This document shows positions 56,569 through 64,000 of a stretch of DNA of 64,000 nucleotides, piece after piece. The first letter of the stretch is position 1. Each line of letters starts with the position of its first letter. Origin of the DNA: Sphingopyxis sp. OAS728 (GTDB taxonomy: Bacteria; Pseudomonadota; Alphaproteobacteria; Sphingomonadales; Sphingomonadaceae); assembly GCF_014873485.1 (NCBI RefSeq), contig NZ_JADBDT010000001.1:1860001-1924000 (forward strand), in the 5' to 3' direction. The position numbers were made by a program, and so were the translations under genes. The notes beneath the pieces are model-generated. The model was not told the origin of the DNA. It worked only from the letters and a program-made list of their open reading frames with translations, and searched no databases.

Positions 56569-57657
56569 TTAGCGGCCGCGCGATGGAACCGGAAGCGGGG
56601 TATCGCCGGCAACGGGCTCGCCAAACTCGGGCCAGCCTGCGTCGCTCCATCCGAAACGCTGGATATGCGGCGCACGCGCGGGCGTGCATTTCATCCCCGG
56701 CCCCGGGTTGGCGTGATAGATGATCCAGCTTTCCTTGCCGTCGGGCGAGGTGAAAAAGCCGTTGTGCCCCGTCGCATAAACGCCGTTCGCGCTCTTGAAG
56801 ACCGGCTGCGCGGTCTTTGTCCATACCTTTGGATCGAGCACATCGGACCCCGCAGGCGCGTGGAGCAGGCCGAGCGAATAATCGTCGGACCAGCAGGCGC
56901 TCGCCGAATAGGTCAGGAACAGATCGCCCTTCGGCCCGCGCAAAAACTCGGGTCCTTCGAGGATCTGGCGCCCGCCCTGTTTTTCCCAGGCCTTGTCGGG
57001 CATGGCGATCACGCTTTCACCTCCGGTGAGCGTCCAGGGATTGCTCATCTCCGCGATCGCAAGCCCGCTGTCGGAACCGATATAGGGCGAGTAGGCGAAA
57101 TAGCGCTTGCCGCCATGTTCGAACACGGTGCCGTCGATACCCGCCCGCGCCGTGTTGACGCGTCCACGATCGACCCACTCACCCTGCATCGGATCGGGGC
57201 CGGCATTTTCGAGCACGAAGACTGCGCGGTGCGCATCGTCCTTGAAGCCGCTCGCGGTCGCCGAATAATAGAGATACCATTTGCCGTCGAGGCGGTGCAG
57301 CTCGGGCGCCCAGATGCTGTGCGCGTTCGCACCCTTGGCAGGCGGCGTCCACACGACGCGCTTCTCCGCCTTCGCGAGGTCGGCGATATTGTCGGTGCGC
57401 CATAGCATCAGGCGATTGCCGAGCGTGTGCGTGTAATAATAGACGCCGCCCTCCTGCGTGATCCATGGATCGGGCCCCGACGTCAGCAGCGGGTTGGTGA
57501 AGGTCGGGGCGGCTGGAACCTCCGCCGCGCCGGGCCCGCTCAACCCTGCGAGCAAGGCGGCCGCCAGCAGCGCAACCGGGCGCAACCGGCGCCCGTCATT
57601 CTCTATGCCGGCGCGGCGGATCGACCCCGCCGCGCCCTGCTTCCACCAATTTTTCAC
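56569..57657 (-). CDS. GH43-like glycoside hydrolase
   Basis: The 362-residue protein starts at GTG 57657, four bases after GGGAGG; the frame runs further upstream but without a ribosome site. It has a signal/hydrophobic segment (about 26-44). The propeller follows with TSGPDPWITQEGGVYYYTHT (base Asp), ARAGIDGTVFEHGGKRYF (modulating Asp) and LEGPEFLRGPKGDLFLTYS (acid Glu). It differs from the GH43 at 50581. It is 11 bases after the second TonB-dependent receptor gene and co-transcribed with it. Confidence 0.86.
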   Translation of the reverse strand: MKNWWKQGAAGSIRRAGIENDGRRLRPVALLAAALLAGLSGPGAAEVPAAPTFTNPLLTSGPDPWITQEGGVYYYTHTLGNRLMLWRTDNIADLAKAEKRVVWTPPAKGANAHSIWAPELHRLDGKWYLYYSATASGFKDDAHRAVFVLENAGPDPMQGEWVDRGRVNTARAGIDGTVFEHGGKRYFAYSPYIGSDSGLAIAEMSNPWTLTGGESVIAMPDKAWEKQGGRQILEGPEFLRGPKGDLFLTYSASACWSDDYSLGLLHAPAGSDVLDPKVWTKTAQPVFKSANGVYATGHNGFFTSPDGKESWIIYHANPGPGMKCTPARAPHIQRFGWSDAGWPEFGEPVAGDTPLPVPSRGR

Positions 57658-57668
57658 TAAACCTCCCG

Positions 57669-60458
57669 TCAGAATTTCACGCGCGCACCGATGCTGTAGA
57701 CTGTCTCGTCGCCGTTGAGCTGGAACACGACGCGCTCGTCGCCCCAATAGGTCGACGTCTTGTTGCGCAGGATATTCGTCCCGCCGATGTCGAGCCGCAG
57801 CGCCTCGGTCACGTCGTAACCGACGCTGAAGTCGAGGCGGCCGGCGGGCCGGACATAGGACAGGAAGACCGGCACATAGGCCTCGTTCACCCGGTCCGGA
57901 TCGAAGGGACGCAGCGCGACACCGCCGGTATTGTCGGCGTTGATATATTTCGAGCGGAAGGTGTAGATCAGGCGCGCGCTGAGCCCCTTCTTGTCGTAGA
58001 GCAGCCCGGCGGTGTAATTATATTTGGACACGCCGACGAGCGGGTTGCCCGCGAGCGGGTCGTCGCCCTTGATCGTCGAATCCGCGAGCGTGAACGCCCC
58101 CTGCACCCCGAAACCGGAGAGCGCGCCTGGCAGGAAGTCGAAGAAATATTGCGCGCTGACCTCGATCCCCTTGAGGTCGACCGAGCCGACGTTGCGCGGG
58201 CTGGAAATCAGGAAGTTGAGCCCATCGATCGTTTCCTGCGTGTTCGAATTGACGACGCGATCCTTGATCGAGCGATAATAGCCGGTGACAGCGATATAGC
58301 CGCTCGGGAAATAATATTCAGCCGTCGCGTCAAAGCTGTCGGACTTTTGCGGACGAAGGTCGGGGTTCCCGCGTGTCCCGTTGTTAAGCAGGAACACATT
58401 CCCGACCAGTGTCAGCGACTCGCTGGGATTGAGAGATGCAAAGTCGGGGCGCCGCATCGAGCGCGAGTAAGTGAAGCGCGTCTGGAACGATTCCCCGAAC
58501 TTGAGCCGCGCCGTCGCCGACGGCAGGATGTCGGTATCCGACCGCTTGGCAACGATGGGAGTGAAGGTCTTGCCCGTCCGCTCGAATCCGGAGATCGTGC
58601 GATCGGTGCGGATGATACGCGTGCCGATCACGCCGTCGAGCGTCAGCGAGCCGAGCGGAATCTCGTAGCTACCCTCGACATAGCCGGCGTAGGTCGTCTC
58701 GTCCGCATTGAACTCCTTCGTCGGATCGAAGTCGGGCTGGCGCAGCGGCAGGTTGAATAGTGCGCGCAGTTCGTTCCGCCCGCGCTCCGAGCGAAGATAG
58801 GCCGGATTCACGCCAAGAAATGCCGATCCGCCGTTGAGCCGCGGCGCGACCCCGATCACGCCGAGGAAATCGGGCGAGAGCGGCAAGCTCGAAATCAACC
58901 GCGCATTGGCTTCGGTCGGCGTCCCGATATTGCCAAAGCCGATCGACTGCACCGTGTTGGTCTGGCGCACTTCCTGGAACCGTGCCTCGCGCTTGGCGTA
59001 GCGGAGCCCTGCCTTGATCTTGGGCAGAATGCCGCCGACTTCATATTCGCCGTCGGCGCGCGCCTGCAGCAGATTGCCTTCGCCCAGCGTATAATTCTGG
59101 TTGATCGAATTGCGGAGCGACAGGTTGGTCGAGCTTAAGGGAATCGACGGATCGATTGTGAAGGACGGCCCATCGTTATCGTTGAATTCGACGAACACCG
59201 TCGGAACACGCTGGCCGACCTCGGCGTTGAAATTCTGGAGGAAGGACCGCGACGTCTGATAGGCGGCATCGACGGTCAGCTTGAGGCGGTCCTGTTCAAA
59301 AAGGGCACCGCCTGCCACCATCTTGTTCTTTTGCGTAATGTCTTCCGACGAACTGTTCTGATTGATCACGACATTGTCGAAGCGGGCGCTCTTGATTTCG
59401 CACAATCGCTGGACGGTGAACGGCTGGATCCCGACCGTGCCGTCGGCATTGTTGACCAGCGTCGGGTTGGTGCCGCCCGAATTGACGCGCGCGTCGAAGC
59501 AATAGTCGCTCGCCGTGACTTCCGACATCCGCGAATTGTTGGTGAAGGGCTGTGGATTGAAACCGGCGAAGCCGGTCGTGCTCCGGAAATAGGTGTAGAG
59601 GCCGTCGACATAAAATTGCAGTTCGGGCGTTGCCTGCCATTGCAGCGCGGCATTGGCCTGGAAGCGCGTGATGTCGCCGACGTCGGGCATGTTACGCAGA
59701 ACCTGCGGCACCAGATAGCCGGGGGTGTTCAACGGCGTGCCGCTCGACGAGCGGCGCTCGCCGAGGTTGGTAACGCTGCGGATATTCTGGGCCTCTGAAT
59801 AGGTCACATTGACCAATGCCCCGAACTCGCCGATCGACGTCTCGGTCTTGCCAGCGGCGAGAATGCCGAACTGGGGATTGCTCGCATCGGCGATCGTCGC
59901 ATAATTCTGGCGTGCGGTCAGGACCAGTGTCGGGTCGCGAAAGCTGAAGGGGCGGTTTAGCCTGAGGTCGAGCGTGCCCGCGACCCCGCCCTCGATCTGG
60001 TCCGCGGTCTGCGATTTGAACGCGTCGATCCGCGCCAGCGCTTCGGCCGGCACATCCTGCAGGTCGAAGCCGCGACCGGTGGTGGTCGCGACCTCGCGCC
60101 CGTTCACCGTTGTCAAAATGTCGGTGAGACCACGGATGCGGACGGTGGACAGTTCGTTATTGCGGTCGTTCTGGACCTGGATACCGGGCACGCGCTGCAG
60201 CGCCGCGGCGACGGTGGGATCGGGCAGCTTGCCGATATCGGTCGCAACGATCGAATCGACCACCTGCACCGCGGTACGCTTCACCTCTGCTGCGCGTTCA
60301 AGCGACTGCCGGACGCCAGTGACGATGATGTCGCCATCGGTGCTGTCCGCCTGCTCCGTGGCGTCCGCTGTTTCCGACGGTGCAGTTTCCTGCGCGGCGA
60401 CCGGCATCGAAACAAAAATCGCCGTTACCGATACGGCGCCCAACAAAGCCTTGCGCAT
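57669..60458 (-). CDS. TonB-dependent receptor (glycan transporter type)
   Basis: The 929-residue receptor starts at ATG 60458 after GGGAGAGGG. It has a signal peptide (1-23), IIVTG, a plug (KRTAVQVVDSIVATDIGKLP) and a barrel ending ARVKF. It is clearly paralogous to the receptor at 41572 (LTTVNGREV and FDLQDVPAEAL match closely), yet the barrel loops differ, so the two may take up different oligosaccharides of the same polymer. Confidence 0.92.
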   Translation of the reverse strand: MRKALLGAVSVTAIFVSMPVAAQETAPSETADATEQADSTDGDIIVTGVRQSLERAAEVKRTAVQVVDSIVATDIGKLPDPTVAAALQRVPGIQVQNDRNNELSTVRIRGLTDILTTVNGREVATTTGRGFDLQDVPAEALARIDAFKSQTADQIEGGVAGTLDLRLNRPFSFRDPTLVLTARQNYATIADASNPQFGILAAGKTETSIGEFGALVNVTYSEAQNIRSVTNLGERRSSSGTPLNTPGYLVPQVLRNMPDVGDITRFQANAALQWQATPELQFYVDGLYTYFRSTTGFAGFNPQPFTNNSRMSEVTASDYCFDARVNSGGTNPTLVNNADGTVGIQPFTVQRLCEIKSARFDNVVINQNSSSEDITQKNKMVAGGALFEQDRLKLTVDAAYQTSRSFLQNFNAEVGQRVPTVFVEFNDNDGPSFTIDPSIPLSSTNLSLRNSINQNYTLGEGNLLQARADGEYEVGGILPKIKAGLRYAKREARFQEVRQTNTVQSIGFGNIGTPTEANARLISSLPLSPDFLGVIGVAPRLNGGSAFLGVNPAYLRSERGRNELRALFNLPLRQPDFDPTKEFNADETTYAGYVEGSYEIPLGSLTLDGVIGTRIIRTDRTISGFERTGKTFTPIVAKRSDTDILPSATARLKFGESFQTRFTYSRSMRRPDFASLNPSESLTLVGNVFLLNNGTRGNPDLRPQKSDSFDATAEYYFPSGYIAVTGYYRSIKDRVVNSNTQETIDGLNFLISSPRNVGSVDLKGIEVSAQYFFDFLPGALSGFGVQGAFTLADSTIKGDDPLAGNPLVGVSKYNYTAGLLYDKKGLSARLIYTFRSKYINADNTGGVALRPFDPDRVNEAYVPVFLSYVRPAGRLDFSVGYDVTEALRLDIGGTNILRNKTSTYWGDERVVFQLNGDETVYSIGARVKF

Positions 60459-60523
60459 AAACCCTCTCCCTATGTGGCGCGTTTCGCGCGCTCGTTCGCC
60501 GCCGCTGGTCGGGTGGCGATTCT

Positions 60524-60537
60524 TGAAACGATAAATA
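60524..60537 (-). promoter_or_regulatory. Locus motif copy upstream of the second receptor
   Basis: ACGATAAATA at 60528-60537 is identical to the core of the copy at 52337. It lies about 70 bases upstream of the receptor start. Confidence 0.4.
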
Positions 60538-60590
60538 AGATAAAACAGAGAAACGATCAACGGTCTATCGTCGCGTTGGGTGATTCGACC

Positions 60591-60625
60591 AAAAAAAACC
60601 GCACCGGAACGTGCGTCCGGTGCGG
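60591..60625 (-). terminator. Intrinsic terminator of the sugar-acid/sulfatase operon
   Basis: On the minus strand CCGCACCGGA (60625-60616) pairs with TCCGGTGCGG (60608-60599), followed by a run of eight T. It lies 28 bases after the stop of the sulfatase at 60653 and insulates the receptor gene downstream. Confidence 0.92.
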
Positions 60626-60652
60626 TCGTCGTTCTGCGAAGCTCGTGGCCGG

Positions 60653-62077
60653 TCAGTCGCCCTCGCCGCCCATTGGTCCGCGCTCGAAGCGCGGCTTTGC
60701 GCTGACCTGCCCGGCATCGCCTTGCGACTTGCGCCAGGCCGCCAAGCGGCTGCGAAGCTCCGCCAATTCCTTGGCATGGCGCGGATCCTTGGCAAGATTC
60801 ACCTTCTCGTCAGGGTCGGCCCGCAGGTCATAGAGTTCCTCCGCGGGACGCTTGTAATAGCTGTCGACGATCGCCTTTGCGGCGGGATCCTTTTCGGCCG
60901 CCTCACGCCATGACGGAAAATAGGCACCCGAGTCCGTCCGCATCACCTTGAGGTCGATGTGCGTCGTGTAGGTCCAGTCGGGATGCAGATTCTCGATATA
61001 TTTCCAGCGGTCGGTGCGAATGCTGCGCATCGGATAGACGTTGACGCGCACGTCATTGTTATGCGTCGTGAAAATCTCCTTGCGCCCGGTAGTCGCCGGT
61101 CCGACGCCAAGCAGGCCCGCGAAGGAGATCCCGTCGATGCCCTGGGGCGCCTTGCCGCCGGCGAGCTGGACGAGCGTCGGCAGCACATCGACCCAGCTGA
61201 CCATCGCATCGGTCCGCGTGCCCGGTTTCACATGACCGCCCCAGCGGACAACCATCGGTACGCGGGTGCCGGTGTCGTAGAGGTTCCATTTGCCGAACGG
61301 CCACTGCGTCCCGTGATCGGTCGAATAGAGGACGAACGTATCCTTGCCGAGCACGGCGTCGACCACATCCATCGTCGAGGCAAGATCCTGGTCCATCCGC
61401 GTCACTGCGGCATAGAAGCGCGCGCGCGCATCGCGCGTGATCGGCGTGTCGACCGTCTTGGGCGGCAGTTTCATCGCCGCCGGGTCATAGCCTTCGGTCG
61501 TCCGCGGCCATGGCACATGCGGCCAGTTGGTGCCGACAAACAGCGCGAGCGGACGCTTGTCCTTGCGCGCCTTCAGCCATTCGGCGGCCGCAGGGATGCC
61601 CTTGTGATCGTGGAAGGTGTCGTTGGCATAATAGTCGAAGCCATAGGTTCCGGTGTGCTGGTAATGCGCGACCTTGCCAAAGGCGACGACTTCATAGCCC
61701 TGTTCCTGCAGGTAGGAGGGGAGCTTGCGGATCGTGGCATTCGCCCGGTCATGGTTCGCCTCGGCGCCGTTGTGCGCGGGCATCATACCCGTCAGCAGCG
61801 CGGCGCGGCTCGGCGCGCATGCAGGCGATGCGACGAAGGCGCGGTCGAACGACATCCCTTCGGAAGCGAGACGCTGCAGTGCCGGGGTGCGGACATTCGC
61901 ATCGCCGCCGAGCGGAACGTCGGCGTAGCTGAGATCGTCGGCGAGGAAGATCACGATATTGGGCTTCGCAGCCGCCTGGCCGCCATCACCCTGCGCCTGC
62001 CCCGGCACAGCCGAAGCGAAGGAAAAAGCGATGACGCTCGTCGCAAGGACGAGGTCGCGCCGGTTGAATTTGAACAT
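60653..62077 (-). CDS. S1 sulfatase (heparan N-sulfatase-like subgroup)
   Basis: The 474-residue protein has a signal peptide (1 to about 29), metal site ADDLSYADVPLGGD, formylglycine C87 in CAPSR-AALLTGMMPAHNG, FVGTNWPHVPWP and STDHGTQWPFGKWNLYD. The overall pattern is that of the sulfamidase-like S1 subgroup, which also contains enzymes for algal glycans. It is 24 bases after dgoA in the same operon. Confidence 0.9.
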   Translation of the reverse strand: MFKFNRRDLVLATSVIAFSFASAVPGQAQGDGGQAAAKPNIVIFLADDLSYADVPLGGDANVRTPALQRLASEGMSFDRAFVASPACAPSRAALLTGMMPAHNGAEANHDRANATIRKLPSYLQEQGYEVVAFGKVAHYQHTGTYGFDYYANDTFHDHKGIPAAAEWLKARKDKRPLALFVGTNWPHVPWPRTTEGYDPAAMKLPPKTVDTPITRDARARFYAAVTRMDQDLASTMDVVDAVLGKDTFVLYSTDHGTQWPFGKWNLYDTGTRVPMVVRWGGHVKPGTRTDAMVSWVDVLPTLVQLAGGKAPQGIDGISFAGLLGVGPATTGRKEIFTTHNNDVRVNVYPMRSIRTDRWKYIENLHPDWTYTTHIDLKVMRTDSGAYFPSWREAAEKDPAAKAIVDSYYKRPAEELYDLRADPDEKVNLAKDPRHAKELAELRSRLAAWRKSQGDAGQVSAKPRFERGPMGGEGD

Positions 62078-62101
62078 CGATTATCTCCCGGATTATGATT
62101 T

Positions 62102-62731
62102 TTATCGGCCTAGCGCGGCAATGAAGGCGCGCGCGCGGTCGCCAACCTCGTTCGCGCTCAATCCCGGCCGGTAGAGCGCCGACCCCAGGCCAAAGCCGGC
62201 CGCACCTGCGGCAAGCCATGGCGCCATCGTCTCGGGCGCAATCCCCCCGACGGGCAGCAAGCGCGTCCCCGGCGGAACGACCGCTCCGAACGCCTTGAGC
62301 ACGGCCGGGCTGGCCGCTTCGGCAGGAAACAGTTTCAGCGCGGTGGCGCCCGCGCGGAGCGCGGCAAAGGCTTCGCTGGGGGTCGCAAAACCCGGGAGCG
62401 AGACGAGACCCGCACTTGCCGACGCCGCGATGACGTCGACGTTGGTGTTGGGCGAAATGATCATCGTCCCGCCGGCGTCGGCTACGGCAGCGACATCGGC
62501 CGTCGTCAGCACGGTGCCGGCGCCGATGACGGCGCGCCCTTTCAGCCGATTAGCAAGGCGGCCGATGCTGTCCAGCGGATCGGGCGAGTTCAGCGGCACT
62601 TCGATCAGGGCAAAACCGGCGTCGGCCAATGCCTCGCCAATCGCCTCGACCTCGTCCGGCTTCACGCCGCGCAAGATCGCGATCAGCGGACAGCGCGCGA
62701 ACGCGGCATCGAAGGCGGCAACATGGGTCAT
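62102..62731 (-). CDS. dgoA: 2-dehydro-3-deoxy-6-phosphogalactonate aldolase
   Basis: The 209-residue class I aldolase of the KDPG/KDPGal family cleaves 2-keto-3-deoxy-6-phosphogalactonate to pyruvate and glyceraldehyde 3-phosphate. The Schiff-base lysine lies in ATALKLFPAE, with LIAILRG near the N-terminus and IEVPLNSPDP as the DgoA-type segment. The start is set by an ATGA overlap with dgoK. Confidence 0.88.
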   Translation of the reverse strand: MTHVAAFDAAFARCPLIAILRGVKPDEVEAIGEALADAGFALIEVPLNSPDPLDSIGRLANRLKGRAVIGAGTVLTTADVAAVADAGGTMIISPNTNVDVIAASASAGLVSLPGFATPSEAFAALRAGATALKLFPAEAASPAVLKAFGAVVPPGTRLLPVGGIAPETMAPWLAAGAAGFGLGSALYRPGLSANEVGDRARAFIAALGR

Positions 62732-63603
62732 AGGGCTTTGTCTCCAATCGCAAGGATGCCGCGCGCAAAAGCGCTGTGGCTGTCGACGATCACCGGCTCG
62801 CGGCCGGTCGCCGCGACGGCGGCGGCGTAAAGATTGCCGAGTTCGGGATCGGCAAGAATGTGGATCTGCTCGAACGCGCAATCGTCCATGCGTGCGGCGA
62901 CGTCGCTGCCGATCAGCACGCCGCTCGCGAAGGACGCCGCATCGGCATCGTCGCGCAAGCCCAGCACCGAAGCCGCGCGGATACCAAACAGCGACGCGGC
63001 GAGATCGCGCCGTGCGCCCTCGGCCAACCCTTCGCGAAATGCGTCGCCGTCCGTAACATTGGCGGTCAGCGACCCTGAGAGCAGGCTATGCCCGCGAAGC
63101 AGGGCGAACAACTCGCCCGTCATCGCGGTGGTGAAGCTGGCGATGCGCCCATTTTCCATCCTGGCCCATTTGCAATGGGTCCCGGGCTGCGCGAGCAGCG
63201 CATCGGGCGGCACCATCCAGCCCGCGACAGCGCCGAGCAACTGCACTTCCTCGCCGCGCATCACGTCGGCGCGGCCGTTCTTCGAACAGGAAACGCCCGG
63301 AACGATCGCCGTGCGGTCGTCGATCCAGTCAAGCCCCGCGACAAGTTCGTCCACCCCCGCGGGTGCCGCGACATAGGGAACCACGCGCCAGCCGACGGTC
63401 GAGCCGACCATGCCGGCAAGCAGCATCGGCAGGTCGCCGAAGCGTTCACGGATCGCGGCGACCTCGCCCGCGAAGTCGGTGACCGACGCGGCGCCGCGAC
63501 CATCGCGCTCGGTATGCGCGACGGCGCCGTCCTCGAAGCGGAACACACGCCGGTTGGTGGTGCCCCAGTCGACGGCGAGAAAGGCCGACGGCGCGCTCAC
63601 CAC
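62728..63603 (-). CDS. dgoK: 2-dehydro-3-deoxygalactonokinase
   Basis: The 291-residue kinase phosphorylates 2-keto-3-deoxygalactonate. DWGTTNRRVFRF is the ATP-binding loop, and LLAGMVGSTVGW and QPGTHCKWARM are characteristic of DgoK. It begins with one of two tandem GTG codons (63603 or 63600), the second overlapping the transporter stop. With dgoA it completes the lower part of the De Ley-Doudoroff pathway and of 3,6-anhydro-D-galactose breakdown. Confidence 0.88.
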   Translation of the reverse strand: MVSAPSAFLAVDWGTTNRRVFRFEDGAVAHTERDGRGAASVTDFAGEVAAIRERFGDLPMLLAGMVGSTVGWRVVPYVAAPAGVDELVAGLDWIDDRTAIVPGVSCSKNGRADVMRGEEVQLLGAVAGWMVPPDALLAQPGTHCKWARMENGRIASFTTAMTGELFALLRGHSLLSGSLTANVTDGDAFREGLAEGARRDLAASLFGIRAASVLGLRDDADAASFASGVLIGSDVAARMDDCAFEQIHILADPELGNLYAAAVAATGREPVIVDSHSAFARGILAIGDKAL

Positions 63604-64000
63604 CAGGTCGCGTACAGCGCGATGAGGACGAGGATCACACCGACGCCCGCGACGTTGAACATCGTGGGGGTCGCGAAGCTGACGCCCTGCATCGTGATGC
63701 GATTGGCATCGCCGCGGCCCTTGAACATAAGGCTGATCCCTACCGCGAGCGCGAGGCTGATCAGGAAGACGAGGCCCATGCGATTCATGAACGGGAAGTC
63801 GGGCATACCGATCTTGAAAGCGTAGGACAGGGCGACCGACGCGACGGCGGCGGCAATGGCCCCTGCCTCACTCGCCTTTTTCCAGAACAGGCCGAGCAGG
63901 AAGATCACCGTGATTCCGGGGGTGAAGAAGCCCGAGAATTCCTGGATGAACTGGAACGCCTGATCCGAATTGCCGAGCAGCGGGCGGGCGGTAAGCAACG
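63597..64000 (-). CDS. Sodium:solute symporter (SSS), C-terminal part only
   Basis: The last 133 or so codons of a gene whose start lies beyond the window. The fragment has at least four hydrophobic helices, with FIQEFSGFFTPGITVIFLLGLFWKKASEAGA, read in parts, typical of SglT-like sodium/galactose or glucose symporters. It is the upstream member of a symporter-dgoK-dgoA-sulfatase operon, so it probably imports a monosaccharide from the same glycan. Confidence 0.8.
   Translation of the reverse strand, partial: LLTARPLLGNSDQAFQFIQEFSGFFTPGITVIFLLGLFWKKASEAGAIAAAVASVALSYAFKIGMPDFPFMNRMGLVFLISLALAVGISLMFKGRGDANRITMQGVSFATPTMFNVAGVGVILVLIALYATWW

Overview
The window is a high-GC chromosomal segment of a Gram-negative alphaproteobacterium, most likely Sphingomonadales (Sphingopyxis/Sphingomonas type). 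The reasons are TonB-dependent receptors of the sphingomonad type, FixJ/FixK-style regulators, the hutF-hutG histidine route, and frequent ATGA/GTGA start-stop overlaps. I see no tRNA, rRNA, CRISPR array, insertion sequence or phage gene. Family assignments come from reading the translations; no database search was run.

Region 1 (1-10 kb) is a potassium-starvation locus on the minus strand: a 27-codon membrane ORF, kdpF, kdpA, kdpB, kdpC, kdpD, kdpE, then two small membrane ORFs and a TorF-like porin. Four copies of a two-part motif lie before the kdp operon, the two small ORFs and the porin, which suggests one regulon, plausibly under KdpE. Region 2 (10-13.6 kb) holds three small genes of unclear role, lysA, and a DipZ-type redoxin that lacks its second active-site cysteine. 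Region 3 (13.5-20.8 kb) is a complete histidine utilisation cluster (hutC-hutF divergent from hutI-hutH-hutG-hutU) around an 18-bp palindromic operator, followed by an acyl-CoA dehydrogenase and a MaoC/HTD2-like hydratase (20.9-22.9 kb).

Region 4 (23-39.5 kb) is rich in signalling genes. It has a NarL-type regulator, a FixJ-type regulator with a PAS kinase, a 1021-residue beta-propeller kinase, and later a second FixJ/CheY/PAS-kinase set, a TetR regulator and a thiolase. Between the two signalling sets lies the most interesting part of the window, 29.6-34.2 kb. Three small secreted proteins share short motifs and are co-transcribed with a periplasmic C39 (double-glycine) peptidase. They converge on an outer-membrane protein with a coiled coil before a predicted beta-barrel, which is translationally coupled to a Crp/FNR-family regulator. 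The layout resembles the Pseudomonas Fap functional-amyloid system (fapA-F), and I propose it as a divergent alphaproteobacterial version.

Region 5 (39.6-64 kb) is a polysaccharide utilisation locus for a sulfated glycan. It has five formylglycine sulfatases, one copper-type formylglycine-generating enzyme, two paralogous TonB-dependent receptors, GH2, a GH-A clan (GH5-like) enzyme, two GH43-like enzymes, an MFS and an SSS transporter, a GntR/FCD regulator, and dgoK-dgoA. DgoK and DgoA handle 2-keto-3-deoxygalactonate, so a galactose- or anhydrogalactose-containing sulfated galactan is the best guess for the substrate. An AT-rich motif, ACGATAWATA, sits in three intergenic regions of the locus and may be the operator of the GntR regulator.
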